Shown: piece after piece, positions 26,309 to 35,669 of the stretch | Position numbering within the stretch: the first letter of the stretch is position 1 | Layout of the letters: each line of letters opens with the position of its first letter | Assembly: GCA_026129905.1 (NCBI GenBank) | Contig: JAHCHE010000014.1 | Location: forward strand, 154,991 to 218,990 | Reading direction: 5' to 3' | DNA length: 64,000 bases | Origin: Bryobacteraceae bacterium | Lineage (GTDB): Bacteria; Acidobacteriota; Terriglobia; Bryobacterales; Bryobacteraceae | The notes under the pieces: model-generated | The model's input: the letters and a program-made list of their open reading frames with translations, nothing else | Told to the model about the DNA's origin: nothing | The model's database searches: none | Program-made: the position numbers and the translations under genes

Positions 26309-26610
26309 CCAGTGAGTTTCGTCGAAAGGGTTATGAGGTCCTGTCGTCTGGCGGCCACTCTTACTTCACCTCCCCCGACGCCGGGCAGCGGCTGGATCTG
26401 CCAGTCGTCGAAGTCGTTCACCCCGTGGCCCCCTCCAAGATATTGAAGCGCGGCTCCCTGGCACAACGCGATGGCGAGGAGGCGGTCTCGATAAGGTTGC
26501 GCAAGGCGCCGGTTTCGAGCAAAGAACGCGCCTTCCTCGGTCGCAGCGATCTTCGCCAAGTCTTCCCGTTCGGGTCGTCCTACGGCCTGATTGATGTAGG
26601 TCTTGCTCAT
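26305..26610 (-). pseudogene. Truncated conserved protein (KDFDxW-type), probably a gene remnant
   Basis: A 101-residue open frame starting MSKTYINQAVG. Its middle (FFARNRRLAQPYRDRLLAIALCQGAALQYL then GVNDFDDW) resembles a conserved bacterial family whose members continue with a GRRVDLLGRS-like block. Here the frame reaches ARRQDLI and then runs into the intron-like hairpin and stops, so the 3' half is lost. The family has no function I can name with confidence. The open frame extends upstream to 26838 but that part looks unrelated. Confidence 0.45.
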
Positions 26611-26919
26611 GTGCGCGGTCGCTTGTTTAGCTCCTGTCTGCCTCCGACCTGATAAGACCGCTTCCGCTCCGCCTACGACGAGACGCCCAGCGTGATCCGG
26701 GTCGAAGTACCTTGGCGTGCCCTGAGCATCGCCGATTCGCATGGGAGTAGCTTTATCCTTGTCCTGACGTCCATGGATGGCGCATCGATCTCCTCTGGGC
26801 CTGCTATGTAGCCGGACCGCCGTCGGCAGGTTCCGCACGCACCCGTCCCGCCAGTGCTACGATGAGCCTGGGCTCGGGCCCGCCCGCCGCCCGGCCGATT
26901 TTACCGCAAGGATGCGAAT
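26611..26919. other. Intergenic region, no feature recognised
   Basis: About 309 bases between the truncated minus-strand gene and the nitrilase gene. I see no convincing ORF, tRNA or clear promoter. It probably holds the nitrilase promoter near its right end and decayed sequence at its left end. Confidence 0.5.
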
Positions 26920-27966
26920 GTGTCACGCAGCGCTCTCCTCACGCTTTGCGCGCTGGCTGCCGTAGGCCAGGCCGGCTTTCCCGCCGAACTCGAGCGAAAG
27001 ACCACCTCGGCCGACCCGCCCCGCAAGGTGATCGTCGGCACGGTCATGCAGCGGTTCTGGGTCCCGTACCCGGGTCTCGATCGTCGCCTCGAGGAACTCA
27101 CCGGATTCGTCGACCGCCTGGCGCGCCAGGCTCGCGAGAAGTACGGACGCGGGTTGGACCTCGCGATTCTGCCGGAAGCCGCTGTCACCGGCGAACTCCC
27201 GGAGCCGATGAAAGGTTCCGTTCCGCTGGCGGGCCCGCTTCAGGACGCCTTTTCCCGGAAGGCGCGCGAACACGGCGCCTACATCGTTGTGCCCACGTTC
27301 ATGCTGGAGAGCGACGGCAAATCCTGTTCCAACGTCGCGATTCTGTTCGGCCGTAAGGGCGAGGTGGTGGGCATCTACCGCAAACTGCACCTCGCCGTAG
27401 CTTCCGGCACGGATTCGCTGGAGGGCGGCGTCACCCCGGGCAAGGACGCGCCCGTTTTCCAGTGCGACTTCGGCAAGCTCGGCATCCAGATCTGCTTCGA
27501 CATCGTCCACGACTACGGCTGGGAAGAACTGGCGCGCAAGGGCGCCGAACTCGTGGCCTGGCCGACGCAGTCCCCGCAAACGGCTCGGCCCGCTTTCCGG
27601 GCGCTCAAGAACCGTTACTACGTCGTCTCCAGCACGTGGCGGAACAACGCGTCGGTCTTCGAGCCCACCGGCAGAATTGTCGCGCAGATCAAGGAGCCGG
27701 AACAGACCCTCGTCGAGGAGATCGACCTCAGCTACGCCCTGCTCCCCTGGAGTTCCAAACTTCAGCACGGCAAAGCCCTTCAGGATCGCTACGGCGACAA
27801 GGTAGGCTTTCGCTACTATACGGATGAGGATCTTGGGATCTTTTGGTCCAACGATCCTCGGATTCCCGTGCGGACGATGATCGATTCGCTCGGGCTTACG
27901 GAACTGGAAACCGAGTTGCCGCGCATCCGCAAGCTCTATCGCAAGGCGGGCGTTCCAGGTTCCTGA
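26920..27966 (+). CDS. Exported carbon-nitrogen hydrolase (nitrilase superfamily)
   Basis: A 348-residue protein. The catalytic triad of the nitrilase superfamily is present: Glu86 in LAILPEAAVTG, Lys155 in IYRKLHL and Cys192 in IQICFDIVHDYGWEE. A probable signal peptide covers residues 1-22, so it acts outside the cytoplasm, unlike most family members. The enzyme hydrolyses a non-peptide C-N bond (amide, nitrile or carbamoyl). It starts with GTG at 26920 and leads a run of exported catabolic genes, separated by 23 bases from the next. Substrate unknown. Confidence 0.85.
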   Translation: MSRSALLTLCALAAVGQAGFPAELERKTTSADPPRKVIVGTVMQRFWVPYPGLDRRLEELTGFVDRLARQAREKYGRGLDLAILPEAAVTGELPEPMKGSVPLAGPLQDAFSRKAREHGAYIVVPTFMLESDGKSCSNVAILFGRKGEVVGIYRKLHLAVASGTDSLEGGVTPGKDAPVFQCDFGKLGIQICFDIVHDYGWEELARKGAELVAWPTQSPQTARPAFRALKNRYYVVSSTWRNNASVFEPTGRIVAQIKEPEQTLVEEIDLSYALLPWSSKLQHGKALQDRYGDKVGFRYYTDEDLGIFWSNDPRIPVRTMIDSLGLTELETELPRIRKLYRKAGVPGS

Positions 27967-27989
27967 AAGGCAGGGTGACCAATTGAACC

Positions 27990-29972
27990 ATGTGGCGGCG
28001 GATAGCGGTAGGCGTTCTGCTGCTGGGTACAACGTCCGCGCAAACGCAGCAGGACTGGACCCACTTTGTCCGCATTGGCGGACATTCCCTTCGCTCCGGC
28101 AACGCCGGCGAAATTGTGCGCAGCGCCGGCGAGACGTTCGTCTTCGGCATCGAGGTCGATAACGACATCACCGGCCGCTACGAAAGCTGGCTCGATCCCA
28201 AGGCGAAACTGGCCGACATCCGCGAAGCCGCCCGCCAGGCGCACGCGGCCGGGAACCACGCGTTCGTCTACATCGCCGGCACGGAGTGCATCACGGCGGA
28301 CGCTGCCCGGCGGCCCCATTCGATGGCCAAGGACCACCCGGACTGGTTGCAGCGCAACCTCAAGGGCGAGCCGGCCGTGTTCGGCGGCGGCAGCGCCTTC
28401 TGGATCCGCACGGGCGACGAGGACGTGTGGATCACCCCCTTCGCCCCCGAGTGGCGAAAAGTCTACATGGAGCGCGTCCGGCAGATCGCGGCCACCGGCA
28501 TCGACGGCATCTACGTCGACATCCCTTACTGGATGACCCATTTCGAAGGCTGGGAGGACACCTGGGCCAGCTTCGACGACTACACCGTGGCTGCCTTCAA
28601 AGCGAAGACGGGTCTCAACGCGAGGGCCGATCTCAAGCTCGGCGATTTCCGGGACGCGAACTTTCGCAGGTGGGTGGACTTCCGGATCGAGGCCCTTACC
28701 GCCTTCATGGCGGAAATCGCCGCCAACGCCAAGGCCGTGAATCCGAAATGCAAGACCATTGCCGAGATTTATCCAGGCATCGAAGAGCCGGCTGTGGTGG
28801 TCGGCTCGGACGTCTACGACATGTACCCGGTTGTCGACGCCATTGCGCACGAATACGACGAAGGCGGCCGGGCAGCGGTCCGCGAACCGCTTCACTGGTT
28901 CGACAACCTCGTGGGCATGTACTCGTTCCGCGCGTTCGCCGAAGGCAAGCCATCGTGGATGCTGACCTACTCGTGGGACAACGACGAAGGCGTCAAACCC
29001 GCCGACGCAATGAAGCACCTGGCGATGGCGCAACTCATGGCCGGCGCGAACACGTGGGACGCGCGCGGGCACGTGATGTCCGGGTCGAACGATTTCGCCG
29101 CCCGCGCGGAGATCTTCCGTTGGATCAAGGAGCACGAAAAGGTCTTCTTCCAGCCGCGCCGGCCCATTCGCCCCATTGGCGTCTACTTTTCGGACAAGAC
29201 CAGGAACTACTTCGCGAACTCCTTCATCGAGTCCTACCGGGGAGCGATGATGCTGCTCATGCAATCTCACCTGGAGTTCCAGGTGGTGACGCCGAGGACG
29301 CTGCGGGCCTTCGCCGGCGAAGCGCTCGTGCTGCCCGACGCCCGCTGCCTTGGGGACGGAGAAGTGGATTCGCTACGCGCTCTCGCCGCCTCCGGTAAGA
29401 CGCTGGTCGTCACCGGCGAGACGGGAAGATACGATGAGACGGGCGCGGAGCGGAGCCGGAACCCCGTTCACGCGTTGCTCGGAATCGCGAACCCCGGCGA
29501 AAAGACGTCGAACCGCGGCCCGCGGAAATCCCTCTACCATCCACAATGCCCGGGCCGGGATTACTACCGGCAGCTACAGAAGGAATTCAACGGAAAGGCG
29601 GCCGGCGGCCTCCAAGCAGACGCCGGGTTCGAGGCGATGCGGGCCGCGTTCATCCGCGAACTGGCGCAGGCATCGGACGTCAAGCCCTCCGTCGAAGTGA
29701 GCGCGTCGCCCTTCGTTTCCGCGCAGATCGCCGCCGTGGACGGCAAGCCCCACGTCTTCCTCGCGAATTTCAAGGGCCTGCGCGGCAAGAAGGTGGTCGT
29801 CCCTATCCCGGAGCGGGACGTCAAAATCAGCTTCGAGAGCGGCCGCAAAGGCGTCGTTCGCATGCTCCCGTTCCTTGGAAGCGTGACCGACATTCGCGCG
29901 GAATGGGCAGAAGACCGGCTTGCCTGCGTGATTCCGGAGATCGGCAGAGGGGCGGTGGTCTGGGTTGAGTAG
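27990..29972 (+). CDS. Exported glycoside-hydrolase-like TIM-barrel protein
   Basis: A 660-residue protein with a signal peptide (residues 1-17). The N-terminal half resembles a TIM-barrel hydrolase (YIAGTECITADA, GIDGIYVDIPYW near 171-182, then acidic residues at strand ends). The middle (VFFQPRRPIRPIGVYFSDKTRNYF) and the segment LVLPDARCLGDGEVDSL look like the beta-galactosidase trimerisation-type domain of GH42-like proteins, and the C-terminal beta region fits too. I infer a glycosidase, but cannot place it in a CAZy family. It is eight bases upstream of the amidohydrolase gene and probably cotranscribed. Confidence 0.6.
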   Translation: MWRRIAVGVLLLGTTSAQTQQDWTHFVRIGGHSLRSGNAGEIVRSAGETFVFGIEVDNDITGRYESWLDPKAKLADIREAARQAHAAGNHAFVYIAGTECITADAARRPHSMAKDHPDWLQRNLKGEPAVFGGGSAFWIRTGDEDVWITPFAPEWRKVYMERVRQIAATGIDGIYVDIPYWMTHFEGWEDTWASFDDYTVAAFKAKTGLNARADLKLGDFRDANFRRWVDFRIEALTAFMAEIAANAKAVNPKCKTIAEIYPGIEEPAVVVGSDVYDMYPVVDAIAHEYDEGGRAAVREPLHWFDNLVGMYSFRAFAEGKPSWMLTYSWDNDEGVKPADAMKHLAMAQLMAGANTWDARGHVMSGSNDFAARAEIFRWIKEHEKVFFQPRRPIRPIGVYFSDKTRNYFANSFIESYRGAMMLLMQSHLEFQVVTPRTLRAFAGEALVLPDARCLGDGEVDSLRALAASGKTLVVTGETGRYDETGAERSRNPVHALLGIANPGEKTSNRGPRKSLYHPQCPGRDYYRQLQKEFNGKAAGGLQADAGFEAMRAAFIRELAQASDVKPSVEVSASPFVSAQIAAVDGKPHVFLANFKGLRGKKVVVPIPERDVKISFESGRKGVVRMLPFLGSVTDIRAEWAEDRLACVIPEIGRGAVVWVE

Positions 29973-29980
29973 GAGAAAGC

Positions 29981-31099
29981 ATGATTCGATTCAACTGTAA
30001 ACGGTGGCTCCTTTTCTCTTCATTACTTCCTCTTCTCGCGCTCGGCGGTCTCCCGCCGGCAGCGGCGCAACCATCGCCCGAGGAAATCCTGCTCAAGGAT
30101 TACCGGCCGAAATCGATTTACAGAATTCCCCGAACCGACGTTCCGAAAGCGCGCTATCGGGTCATCGATATGCACTCGCACCCTTACGCCAAAGGGCCGG
30201 AGCAAATCGCCGAATGGGTCCGCAACATGGACGAGGTCGGCATCGAGAAGACGATCATCCTCACGGGCGCCGTGGGCTCGCGCTTCGACGCTACTTACGA
30301 GCAGTACGCGAAGTATCCGGACCGGTTCGAGCTCTGGTGCGGCTTCGACTATTCCGGCTATGACCAGCCGGGGTATGGCCCCGCCGCGGTCAAGGAACTC
30401 GAGCGCTGCTACCGCGTCGGGGCGCGCGGCGTTGGCGAGCTGAGCGATAAGGGCAGCGGGATGGCCTTCCGGCGGGAAGCGGCCAAAGGACTCCATCCCG
30501 ACGACGCGCGGATGGATCCGCTGTTCCGCAAGTGCGCCGAGTTGGGTATGCCGGTCAACATTCACGTGGCCGACCCAATCTGGATGTACGAGAAGATGGA
30601 CCAGACCAACGACGGCCTGATGAACGCCTTCGAATGGCGGCTCGACAACAAGCCTGATATCGTCGGCCATTCCGGCATGATCGATATCCTCGAAAGGACG
30701 ATAAAGAAGCATCCGAAGACCACCTTTATCGCCTGCCACTTCGCTAACCTCAGTTACGATCTGACGCGGCTCGGCACGCTATTTGAGAAATACCCGAATT
30801 TTTACGCCGACATCTCCGCCCGCTATGCGGAAACGGCGCCGATACCGCGATTCGCGGCCGCTTTTTACGAGAAATACCGGGACCGCCTTGTCTACGGCAC
30901 GGATATGGGCTTCGACAAGGCGATGTACCGCATCACCTTTCGGATACTGGAGACCGCCGACGAGCACTTCTACGAAACGGAGCAGTTCGGCTATCACTGG
31001 AGCCTCAACGGCTTCAATTTGCCGGACTCCATTCTGAAACGGCTGTACCGGGACAACGCGCTGCGGATTCTCAACGCCAGAAAGGCGGCGGCGCAATGA
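29981..31099 (+). CDS. Exported amidohydrolase (amidohydrolase_2, TIM-barrel metal hydrolase)
   Basis: A 372-residue protein with a signal peptide (residues 1-29). The metal motif DMHSHPY sits near residue 63. Further family blocks are VNIHVADPIW, KTTFIACHFANLSYD and YGTDMGFDKAMYR, giving the His and Asp ligands of the amidohydrolase_2 family (decarboxylases and lactonases such as AMS decarboxylase). It ends LRILNARKAAAQ and overlaps the next gene by ATGA. Probably a periplasmic hydrolase or decarboxylase in the same degradation route as its neighbours. Confidence 0.8.
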   Translation: MIRFNCKRWLLFSSLLPLLALGGLPPAAAQPSPEEILLKDYRPKSIYRIPRTDVPKARYRVIDMHSHPYAKGPEQIAEWVRNMDEVGIEKTIILTGAVGSRFDATYEQYAKYPDRFELWCGFDYSGYDQPGYGPAAVKELERCYRVGARGVGELSDKGSGMAFRREAAKGLHPDDARMDPLFRKCAELGMPVNIHVADPIWMYEKMDQTNDGLMNAFEWRLDNKPDIVGHSGMIDILERTIKKHPKTTFIACHFANLSYDLTRLGTLFEKYPNFYADISARYAETAPIPRFAAAFYEKYRDRLVYGTDMGFDKAMYRITFRILETADEHFYETEQFGYHWSLNGFNLPDSILKRLYRDNALRILNARKAAAQ

Positions 31100-33138
31100 G
31101 CCGGCCTGGCTGCGTTGCGCTCGCCGCGTTGCTGCTGGCGGCCTGCGGCGGCGCGCCGGAGCAGGTCGCGATCCGGAGCGGCAACATCGGGATCGAATTC
31201 AACCGGACGATGCACAGCCGCGTCGCGGCGGTGTTCGACGGCAAGGAGATTCCGCTAGGAGACTACGCGCCGTCCGAGTTCATCACCGTAGACGGCGCTG
31301 ACGTCGCCGACTTCGCGCTTGCGGGCGAGAAGCGCGAGAAGGTCAACGATGAGCTGGGCGCCGGCCGGCGCTGGACCATCTGGGGAACGGGGCCGTCCCT
31401 GAAGAAGACGGTCACGGTGACCGCGTACGAGGAGTTCCCGCGAACCGCCGCGTTCGAGGTCGAGTACGAAAACACGGGCAGAGCCGCCCTCAAGCTCGGC
31501 GGCTGGACCAATCACCATTACTCGATCGACGCCCGGAGGGACGCGCAGGCGCCCGCGTTCTGGTCGTTTCAGAGCGGCTCGTACGAGTCGCGCCCGGACT
31601 GGGTCCTCCCCCTTAAGAGCGGTTTCCGCCAGGAGAACTACCTCGGCATGAACGCCACCGACTACGGCGGCGGGACGCCCGTGGTGGACGTCTGGCGCGG
31701 CGATGCCGGCATCGGCGTGGGCCACCTCGAACTGGCGCCGAAGCTGGTCTCGCTGCCGGTCGCGATGCCCGATGACAACCGGGCGACCGTGGCGGTCAGT
31801 TTCCAACGGGAAGGGAAGCTCGAACCCGGACAGACCCTCCGCACGTTCCGCAGCTTTGTCGCCGTTCACCGGGGCGACTACTTCACCACCCTGGCGGACT
31901 ACCGTAGGATGATGATGCGGCGCGGCATCGAAATTCAGCCGGCGCCTGACGACGCGTTCGCTCCGATCTGGTGCGCCTGGGGTTACGGCCGTGACTTCAA
32001 GGCGTCACAGTTGTATGGCGCCCTGCCGGTAGTGAAGCGGCTGGGCTTCCGTTGGGTAACCCTCGACGACGGCTGGCAGACGGCCGAGGGCGACTGGTTT
32101 CTGAACCCGAAGAAGTTCCCGGGCGGGGACCGCGATATCAAGGCCATGGTGGACCGGATCCACCAGGACGGCTTCAAGGCGCAGCTTTGGTGGGCGCCGC
32201 TGGCCGTCGATCCGGGGACGAAGCTGATCGCCGGAAGCCCGGATCAGCTTCTGCTCAACGCCGACGGCTCGCGCCAGAAGATCTCCTGGTGGGACGCCTT
32301 TTACCTTTGTCCGGCCGATCCGCGCGTCGTCGAGTACCACCGGGAGCTGGTGGTGAAGATCATGAGGGACTGGGGGTTCGACGGACTGAAGCTGGACGGG
32401 CAGCACATGAACGGCGTCCCTCCGTGCTACAACCCCGCCCACAAGCACGCGGCGCCGGAGGAATCGGTCGAGGCGCTTCCGAAGTTCTTCCAGGCCATCT
32501 ATGAAACGGCGCGAAGCGTGAAGCCGGACGCGCTGTTGGAGTTCTGCCCCTGCGGCACGGCCTACTCCTTCTTCATGCTCCCGTTCATGAACATGTCCGT
32601 GGCCTCCGACCCCACCAGCTCGTGGCAGGTGCGCACGAAGGGCAAGACGCTGAAGGCGCTGGCCGGCGACGGCATGGCGTACTTCGGCGACCACGTCGAA
32701 ATGAGCGACGGCGGCGACGACTTCGCCTCGACGGTCGGCGTCGGCGGCGTCGTGGGCACCAACTTCGTCTGGCCGGCCGGATCGGCGGGCAAGCCCGACA
32801 AGCTCGACCTGACGCCCGCCAAGGAACAGGCCTGGGCGAAGTGGGTGAACCTCTACCGGGAGAAAATGCTGTCCCGCGGCGAGTACCTCGGCGCGCTCTA
32901 CGATATCGGCTTCGACCGTCCGGAAGCGCATGCGATCCGGAAAGGGGAGGCCATGTACTACGCCTTCTTCGCCCCCGAGTGGAACGGCAAGATCCAGCTC
33001 CGGGGCCTCGGCAAGGGAACGTACCGCGTCACGGACTACGCCGAAGGCAAGGACCTCGGGACCGTCGAGGGCCCGGCGGGCTCGCTCGAGGCGCGTTTCG
33101 AGAAGTTCCTCCTGCTGGAGGCAACGCCGCGGCAATAG
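31096..33138 (+). CDS. GH36-like alpha-galactosidase, lipoprotein
   Basis: A 680-residue protein. The leader ends in a lipobox LLLAACGG, so lipid anchoring is likely. The barrel carries the GH36/GH31-clan signature: VTLDDGWQTAEGDWFLNPKKFPGG near residue 315, and the nucleophile region FDGLKLDGQHMNG (Lys-x-Asp) near 430. The N-terminal beta-sandwich and C-terminal beta-domain are of the expected size. It should cleave alpha-linked sugars (galactosides or related) in the periplasm. It overlaps the amidohydrolase gene by four bases and is last in the run. Confidence 0.8.
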   Translation: MSRPGCVALAALLLAACGGAPEQVAIRSGNIGIEFNRTMHSRVAAVFDGKEIPLGDYAPSEFITVDGADVADFALAGEKREKVNDELGAGRRWTIWGTGPSLKKTVTVTAYEEFPRTAAFEVEYENTGRAALKLGGWTNHHYSIDARRDAQAPAFWSFQSGSYESRPDWVLPLKSGFRQENYLGMNATDYGGGTPVVDVWRGDAGIGVGHLELAPKLVSLPVAMPDDNRATVAVSFQREGKLEPGQTLRTFRSFVAVHRGDYFTTLADYRRMMMRRGIEIQPAPDDAFAPIWCAWGYGRDFKASQLYGALPVVKRLGFRWVTLDDGWQTAEGDWFLNPKKFPGGDRDIKAMVDRIHQDGFKAQLWWAPLAVDPGTKLIAGSPDQLLLNADGSRQKISWWDAFYLCPADPRVVEYHRELVVKIMRDWGFDGLKLDGQHMNGVPPCYNPAHKHAAPEESVEALPKFFQAIYETARSVKPDALLEFCPCGTAYSFFMLPFMNMSVASDPTSSWQVRTKGKTLKALAGDGMAYFGDHVEMSDGGDDFASTVGVGGVVGTNFVWPAGSAGKPDKLDLTPAKEQAWAKWVNLYREKMLSRGEYLGALYDIGFDRPEAHAIRKGEAMYYAFFAPEWNGKIQLRGLGKGTYRVTDYAEGKDLGTVEGPAGSLEARFEKFLLLEATPRQ

Positions 33139-33139
33139 G

Positions 33140-33415
33140 TCACGGCGGCCCGAGTCCGCCGGCGATGCCGACCACGAAGTGCACTTCGCTGGCGGGGGAG
33201 ACGCGTTCCACCAGGCCGAGGGGAGCGATCCGGCCGTCGACCGCAATGCGAATGTTCGGCCGGAGGCGCTCCCCGTCAAGCAGGCGCGCTCGGATGCCCG
33301 GGCAGGCGCGCTCGAGTTCCTCGATCACCTGCCGGGCGTTGGCGCCCTGAACTTCCACGGCGTCGCGCCCTCCCGTGAGGTCACGCAGCAGCGTCGGAAT
33401 GAAGACTACCGCCAC
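33140..33415 (-). CDS. MoaD/ThiS-like sulfur carrier with a C-terminal extension after Gly-Gly
   Basis: A 91-residue ubiquitin-fold protein (FIPTLLRDLTGG, EELERACPGI, IRIAVDGR). MoaD proteins normally end in Gly-Gly so that the C-terminus can be adenylated. Here Gly86-Gly87 is followed by Leu-Gly-Pro-Pro. It overlaps the molybdenum hydroxylase large subunit gene by 35 bases, which suggests it supplies sulfur for the molybdopterin of that enzyme or modifies it. A processing protease would be needed to expose the Gly-Gly, as known for QbsE and CysO. Confidence 0.8.
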   Translation of the reverse strand: MAVVFIPTLLRDLTGGRDAVEVQGANARQVIEELERACPGIRARLLDGERLRPNIRIAVDGRIAPLGLVERVSPASEVHFVVGIAGGLGPP

Positions 33416-35669
33416 CCGGCTCGCTCTCCTTTTGCCATAGCGCCTCCATCACCGCGACGGGGTTCATCGGCAGCCGGTAGAGGCGCACGCCGGTGGCGCG
33501 ATAGACGGCGTTGGACACCGCGGCTGGCGGCGGAACGATGTTGGCCTCGCCAACCCCCCGCACGCCGAAGGGATGTTCCGGATCGGGGACCTCGACGATG
33601 ACGGTATCGATCATCGGCAAATCAAGGCTGGTGGGCATGCGGTAGTCGAGCCAGCTCGAGTTCAGCATCGCGCCCTCCGCGCTCATGAAGTACTCCTCAT
33701 TCAGCGCCCAGCCGATACCCTGAACGCTGCCGCCCTGCATCTGGCCCTCGACGTAGCTGGGGTGTATCGCCCGGCCGGCGTCCTGCACGGCGGTGAAGCG
33801 GAGCACGGAGACTTTCCCGGTTTCCGGATCCACCTCGACATCCGCGATAGCGCCGGAGAACGACCCGCCGGCCCCGCTCGGGTTCACGGCCCCGCGGCCG
33901 ACCACCGGGCCGCCCGTCTCGTCGAGTTGGGCCGCCAGTTCCTGGAACGTGATCGAACGGCCGCCCGCGCGGAAAACGCCGCGGTCGAACTCCACCGAGG
34001 CGGCGTCGGTTTCCCAAAGGAGAGCCGCCCGCTCCTTCATCTGCCCTATCACGTCGCGAGCGGCTTCCACGGCCGCCCAGCCTGTGGCGTACGTGGTGCG
34101 GCTGCCGCCGGTGACCTCGGTGAAGCCGATCGAGTCCGTGTCGCCGACCGACGGGCGGACATCTTCGGCCCGCAGACCGAGTGTTTCGGCCGCCTGCATC
34201 GAGACGGACGTGCGGGTCCCGCTGAGATCGACGGATCCGTCGAGCAGGTTCACCGTGCCGTCCGAGTTCACGCTGATGGTGCAGCTCGAGGCGAGACCGA
34301 CATTGAACCAGAAGCCGACCGCGACGCCGCGGCCACGGTTGGGTCCTTCCAGCGGCGCGCGATAGTGCGGGTGATTGCGCATGGCCTCCAGCACTTCGAC
34401 GCAGCCAATGCGGCGGAACTTCGGGCCGTCGGCGCGGCGAGTACCTTCCTTCGCGGCGTTCATCAGCCGGAACTCCACCGGGTCCAGGCCGAGATTCTCG
34501 GCGATTTCGTCCACCACGCTCTCGGTGGCGAACGCGGCTTGCGTGGCGCCGGGCGCGCGATAGGCGGCGGTGCTCGGCTTGTTCACCACCACGTCGTAGC
34601 CGTCGATGACCACGTTCGGAATGTCATACGCCGCGAAGACGCACATCGCGCCGGGCGCCACCATCGCGCCGGGATACGCGCCCGCCTCGTAGGCCAGGTA
34701 GGCCTGCGCGGCCGTGATGCGGCCATCCTTGCGGGCGCCCATCTTGATCCTCATGTGCGAGCCGGGCGTGGGGCCGGTGCCTTCGAACACGTCCTGGCGC
34801 GACATGACGATCTTCACCGGGCGGCCGGACTTCTTCGACAGCAGCGCGGCCACGGGCTCGAGGTAGATGCGGATCTTGCCGCCGAATCCGCCGCCGATTT
34901 CAAGCGGCGTCACCGAGACGCGCAGCACGGGAAGATCGAGCACGGCAGCCGTGGCCTTGCGAACGGTGAAGGCGCCCTGGGAACTGCACCAGACGAGCAC
35001 GTGGCCGTCTTCATTCCACAGCACGGTGGTCGCATGGGGTTCGATATAGCCCTGATGGACGGTGGCGGTGCGGAATTCCCGCTCGACGACCAGGTCGGCT
35101 TCGGTGAAGCCGTTTTCGGCGTCGCCGAGGACGTGGCGGAAATGCTCGGCGACATTGCCGGGGCGGCCGGTCTGTTCGCCGAACTCCTTGGTACGGAGGT
35201 CCGGAAGGATGACCGGCGCGCCGTCCCGCATGGCGTCCTCGACTGTCAGCGCGCACGGCAGGACGTCGTAATCTACCTCGATGAGGGAGGCTGCCTCTTC
35301 GGCGACGTGCGGGCTGACGGCCGCCACGGCGGCGACGGCGTGTCCTTTATAAAGGACCTTGCTGCGGGCCAACATGTTGCCGCGGATGTAGCTGAGCGGC
35401 ATGGCGCCTTCGCCAATGTCCACCATCTGTTCGGGGCTTTCCGGCAGATCGGCGGAAGTGACCACCGCCTTGACGCCGGGAAAGGCCTCCGCTTTGCTCA
35501 CATCGATCCGCCGGATCGCGGCGTGGGCGTGGGGGCTGCGCAGGATGAAGCCGTGCAGCATTCCGGTAAGCTGGAAATCCGCTCCGTAGTGGGCGCGGCC
35601 GGTGACCTTGTCGGTGGCGTCGTGCCGGGGCGGGCGCGTGCCGACGACGGCGTAGGTCGATTCGCTCAT
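33381..35669 (-). CDS. Xanthine dehydrogenase-family molybdenum hydroxylase, large (Mo-binding) subunit
   Basis: A 762-residue protein of the XdhB/CoxL type. Residues about 15-125 are the aldehyde oxidase/xanthine dehydrogenase a/b hammerhead (HDATDKVTGRAHYGADF); the Mo-binding barrel follows with GGGFGGKI near 240, YRAPGATQAAFATE near 370 and the C-terminal block FGVRGVGEANIVPPPAAVSNAVYRAT, in which the Glu is the catalytic base. It forms a complex with the FAD and 2Fe-2S subunits encoded upstream. It overlaps both the 2Fe-2S gene (by four bases) and the MoaD-like gene. The substrate (purine, aldehyde or N-heterocycle) cannot be told. Confidence 0.9.
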   Translation of the reverse strand: MSESTYAVVGTRPPRHDATDKVTGRAHYGADFQLTGMLHGFILRSPHAHAAIRRIDVSKAEAFPGVKAVVTSADLPESPEQMVDIGEGAMPLSYIRGNMLARSKVLYKGHAVAAVAAVSPHVAEEAASLIEVDYDVLPCALTVEDAMRDGAPVILPDLRTKEFGEQTGRPGNVAEHFRHVLGDAENGFTEADLVVEREFRTATVHQGYIEPHATTVLWNEDGHVLVWCSSQGAFTVRKATAAVLDLPVLRVSVTPLEIGGGFGGKIRIYLEPVAALLSKKSGRPVKIVMSRQDVFEGTGPTPGSHMRIKMGARKDGRITAAQAYLAYEAGAYPGAMVAPGAMCVFAAYDIPNVVIDGYDVVVNKPSTAAYRAPGATQAAFATESVVDEIAENLGLDPVEFRLMNAAKEGTRRADGPKFRRIGCVEVLEAMRNHPHYRAPLEGPNRGRGVAVGFWFNVGLASSCTISVNSDGTVNLLDGSVDLSGTRTSVSMQAAETLGLRAEDVRPSVGDTDSIGFTEVTGGSRTTYATGWAAVEAARDVIGQMKERAALLWETDAASVEFDRGVFRAGGRSITFQELAAQLDETGGPVVGRGAVNPSGAGGSFSGAIADVEVDPETGKVSVLRFTAVQDAGRAIHPSYVEGQMQGGSVQGIGWALNEEYFMSAEGAMLNSSWLDYRMPTSLDLPMIDTVIVEVPDPEHPFGVRGVGEANIVPPPAAVSNAVYRATGVRLYRLPMNPVAVMEALWQKESEPGGGSLHSDAAA

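Noticed and set aside
26305..26838. Full 177-residue protein on the minus strand
   Set aside because: Only the last 101 residues look like a protein family; the upstream part lacks any similarity and the 3' end is truncated.
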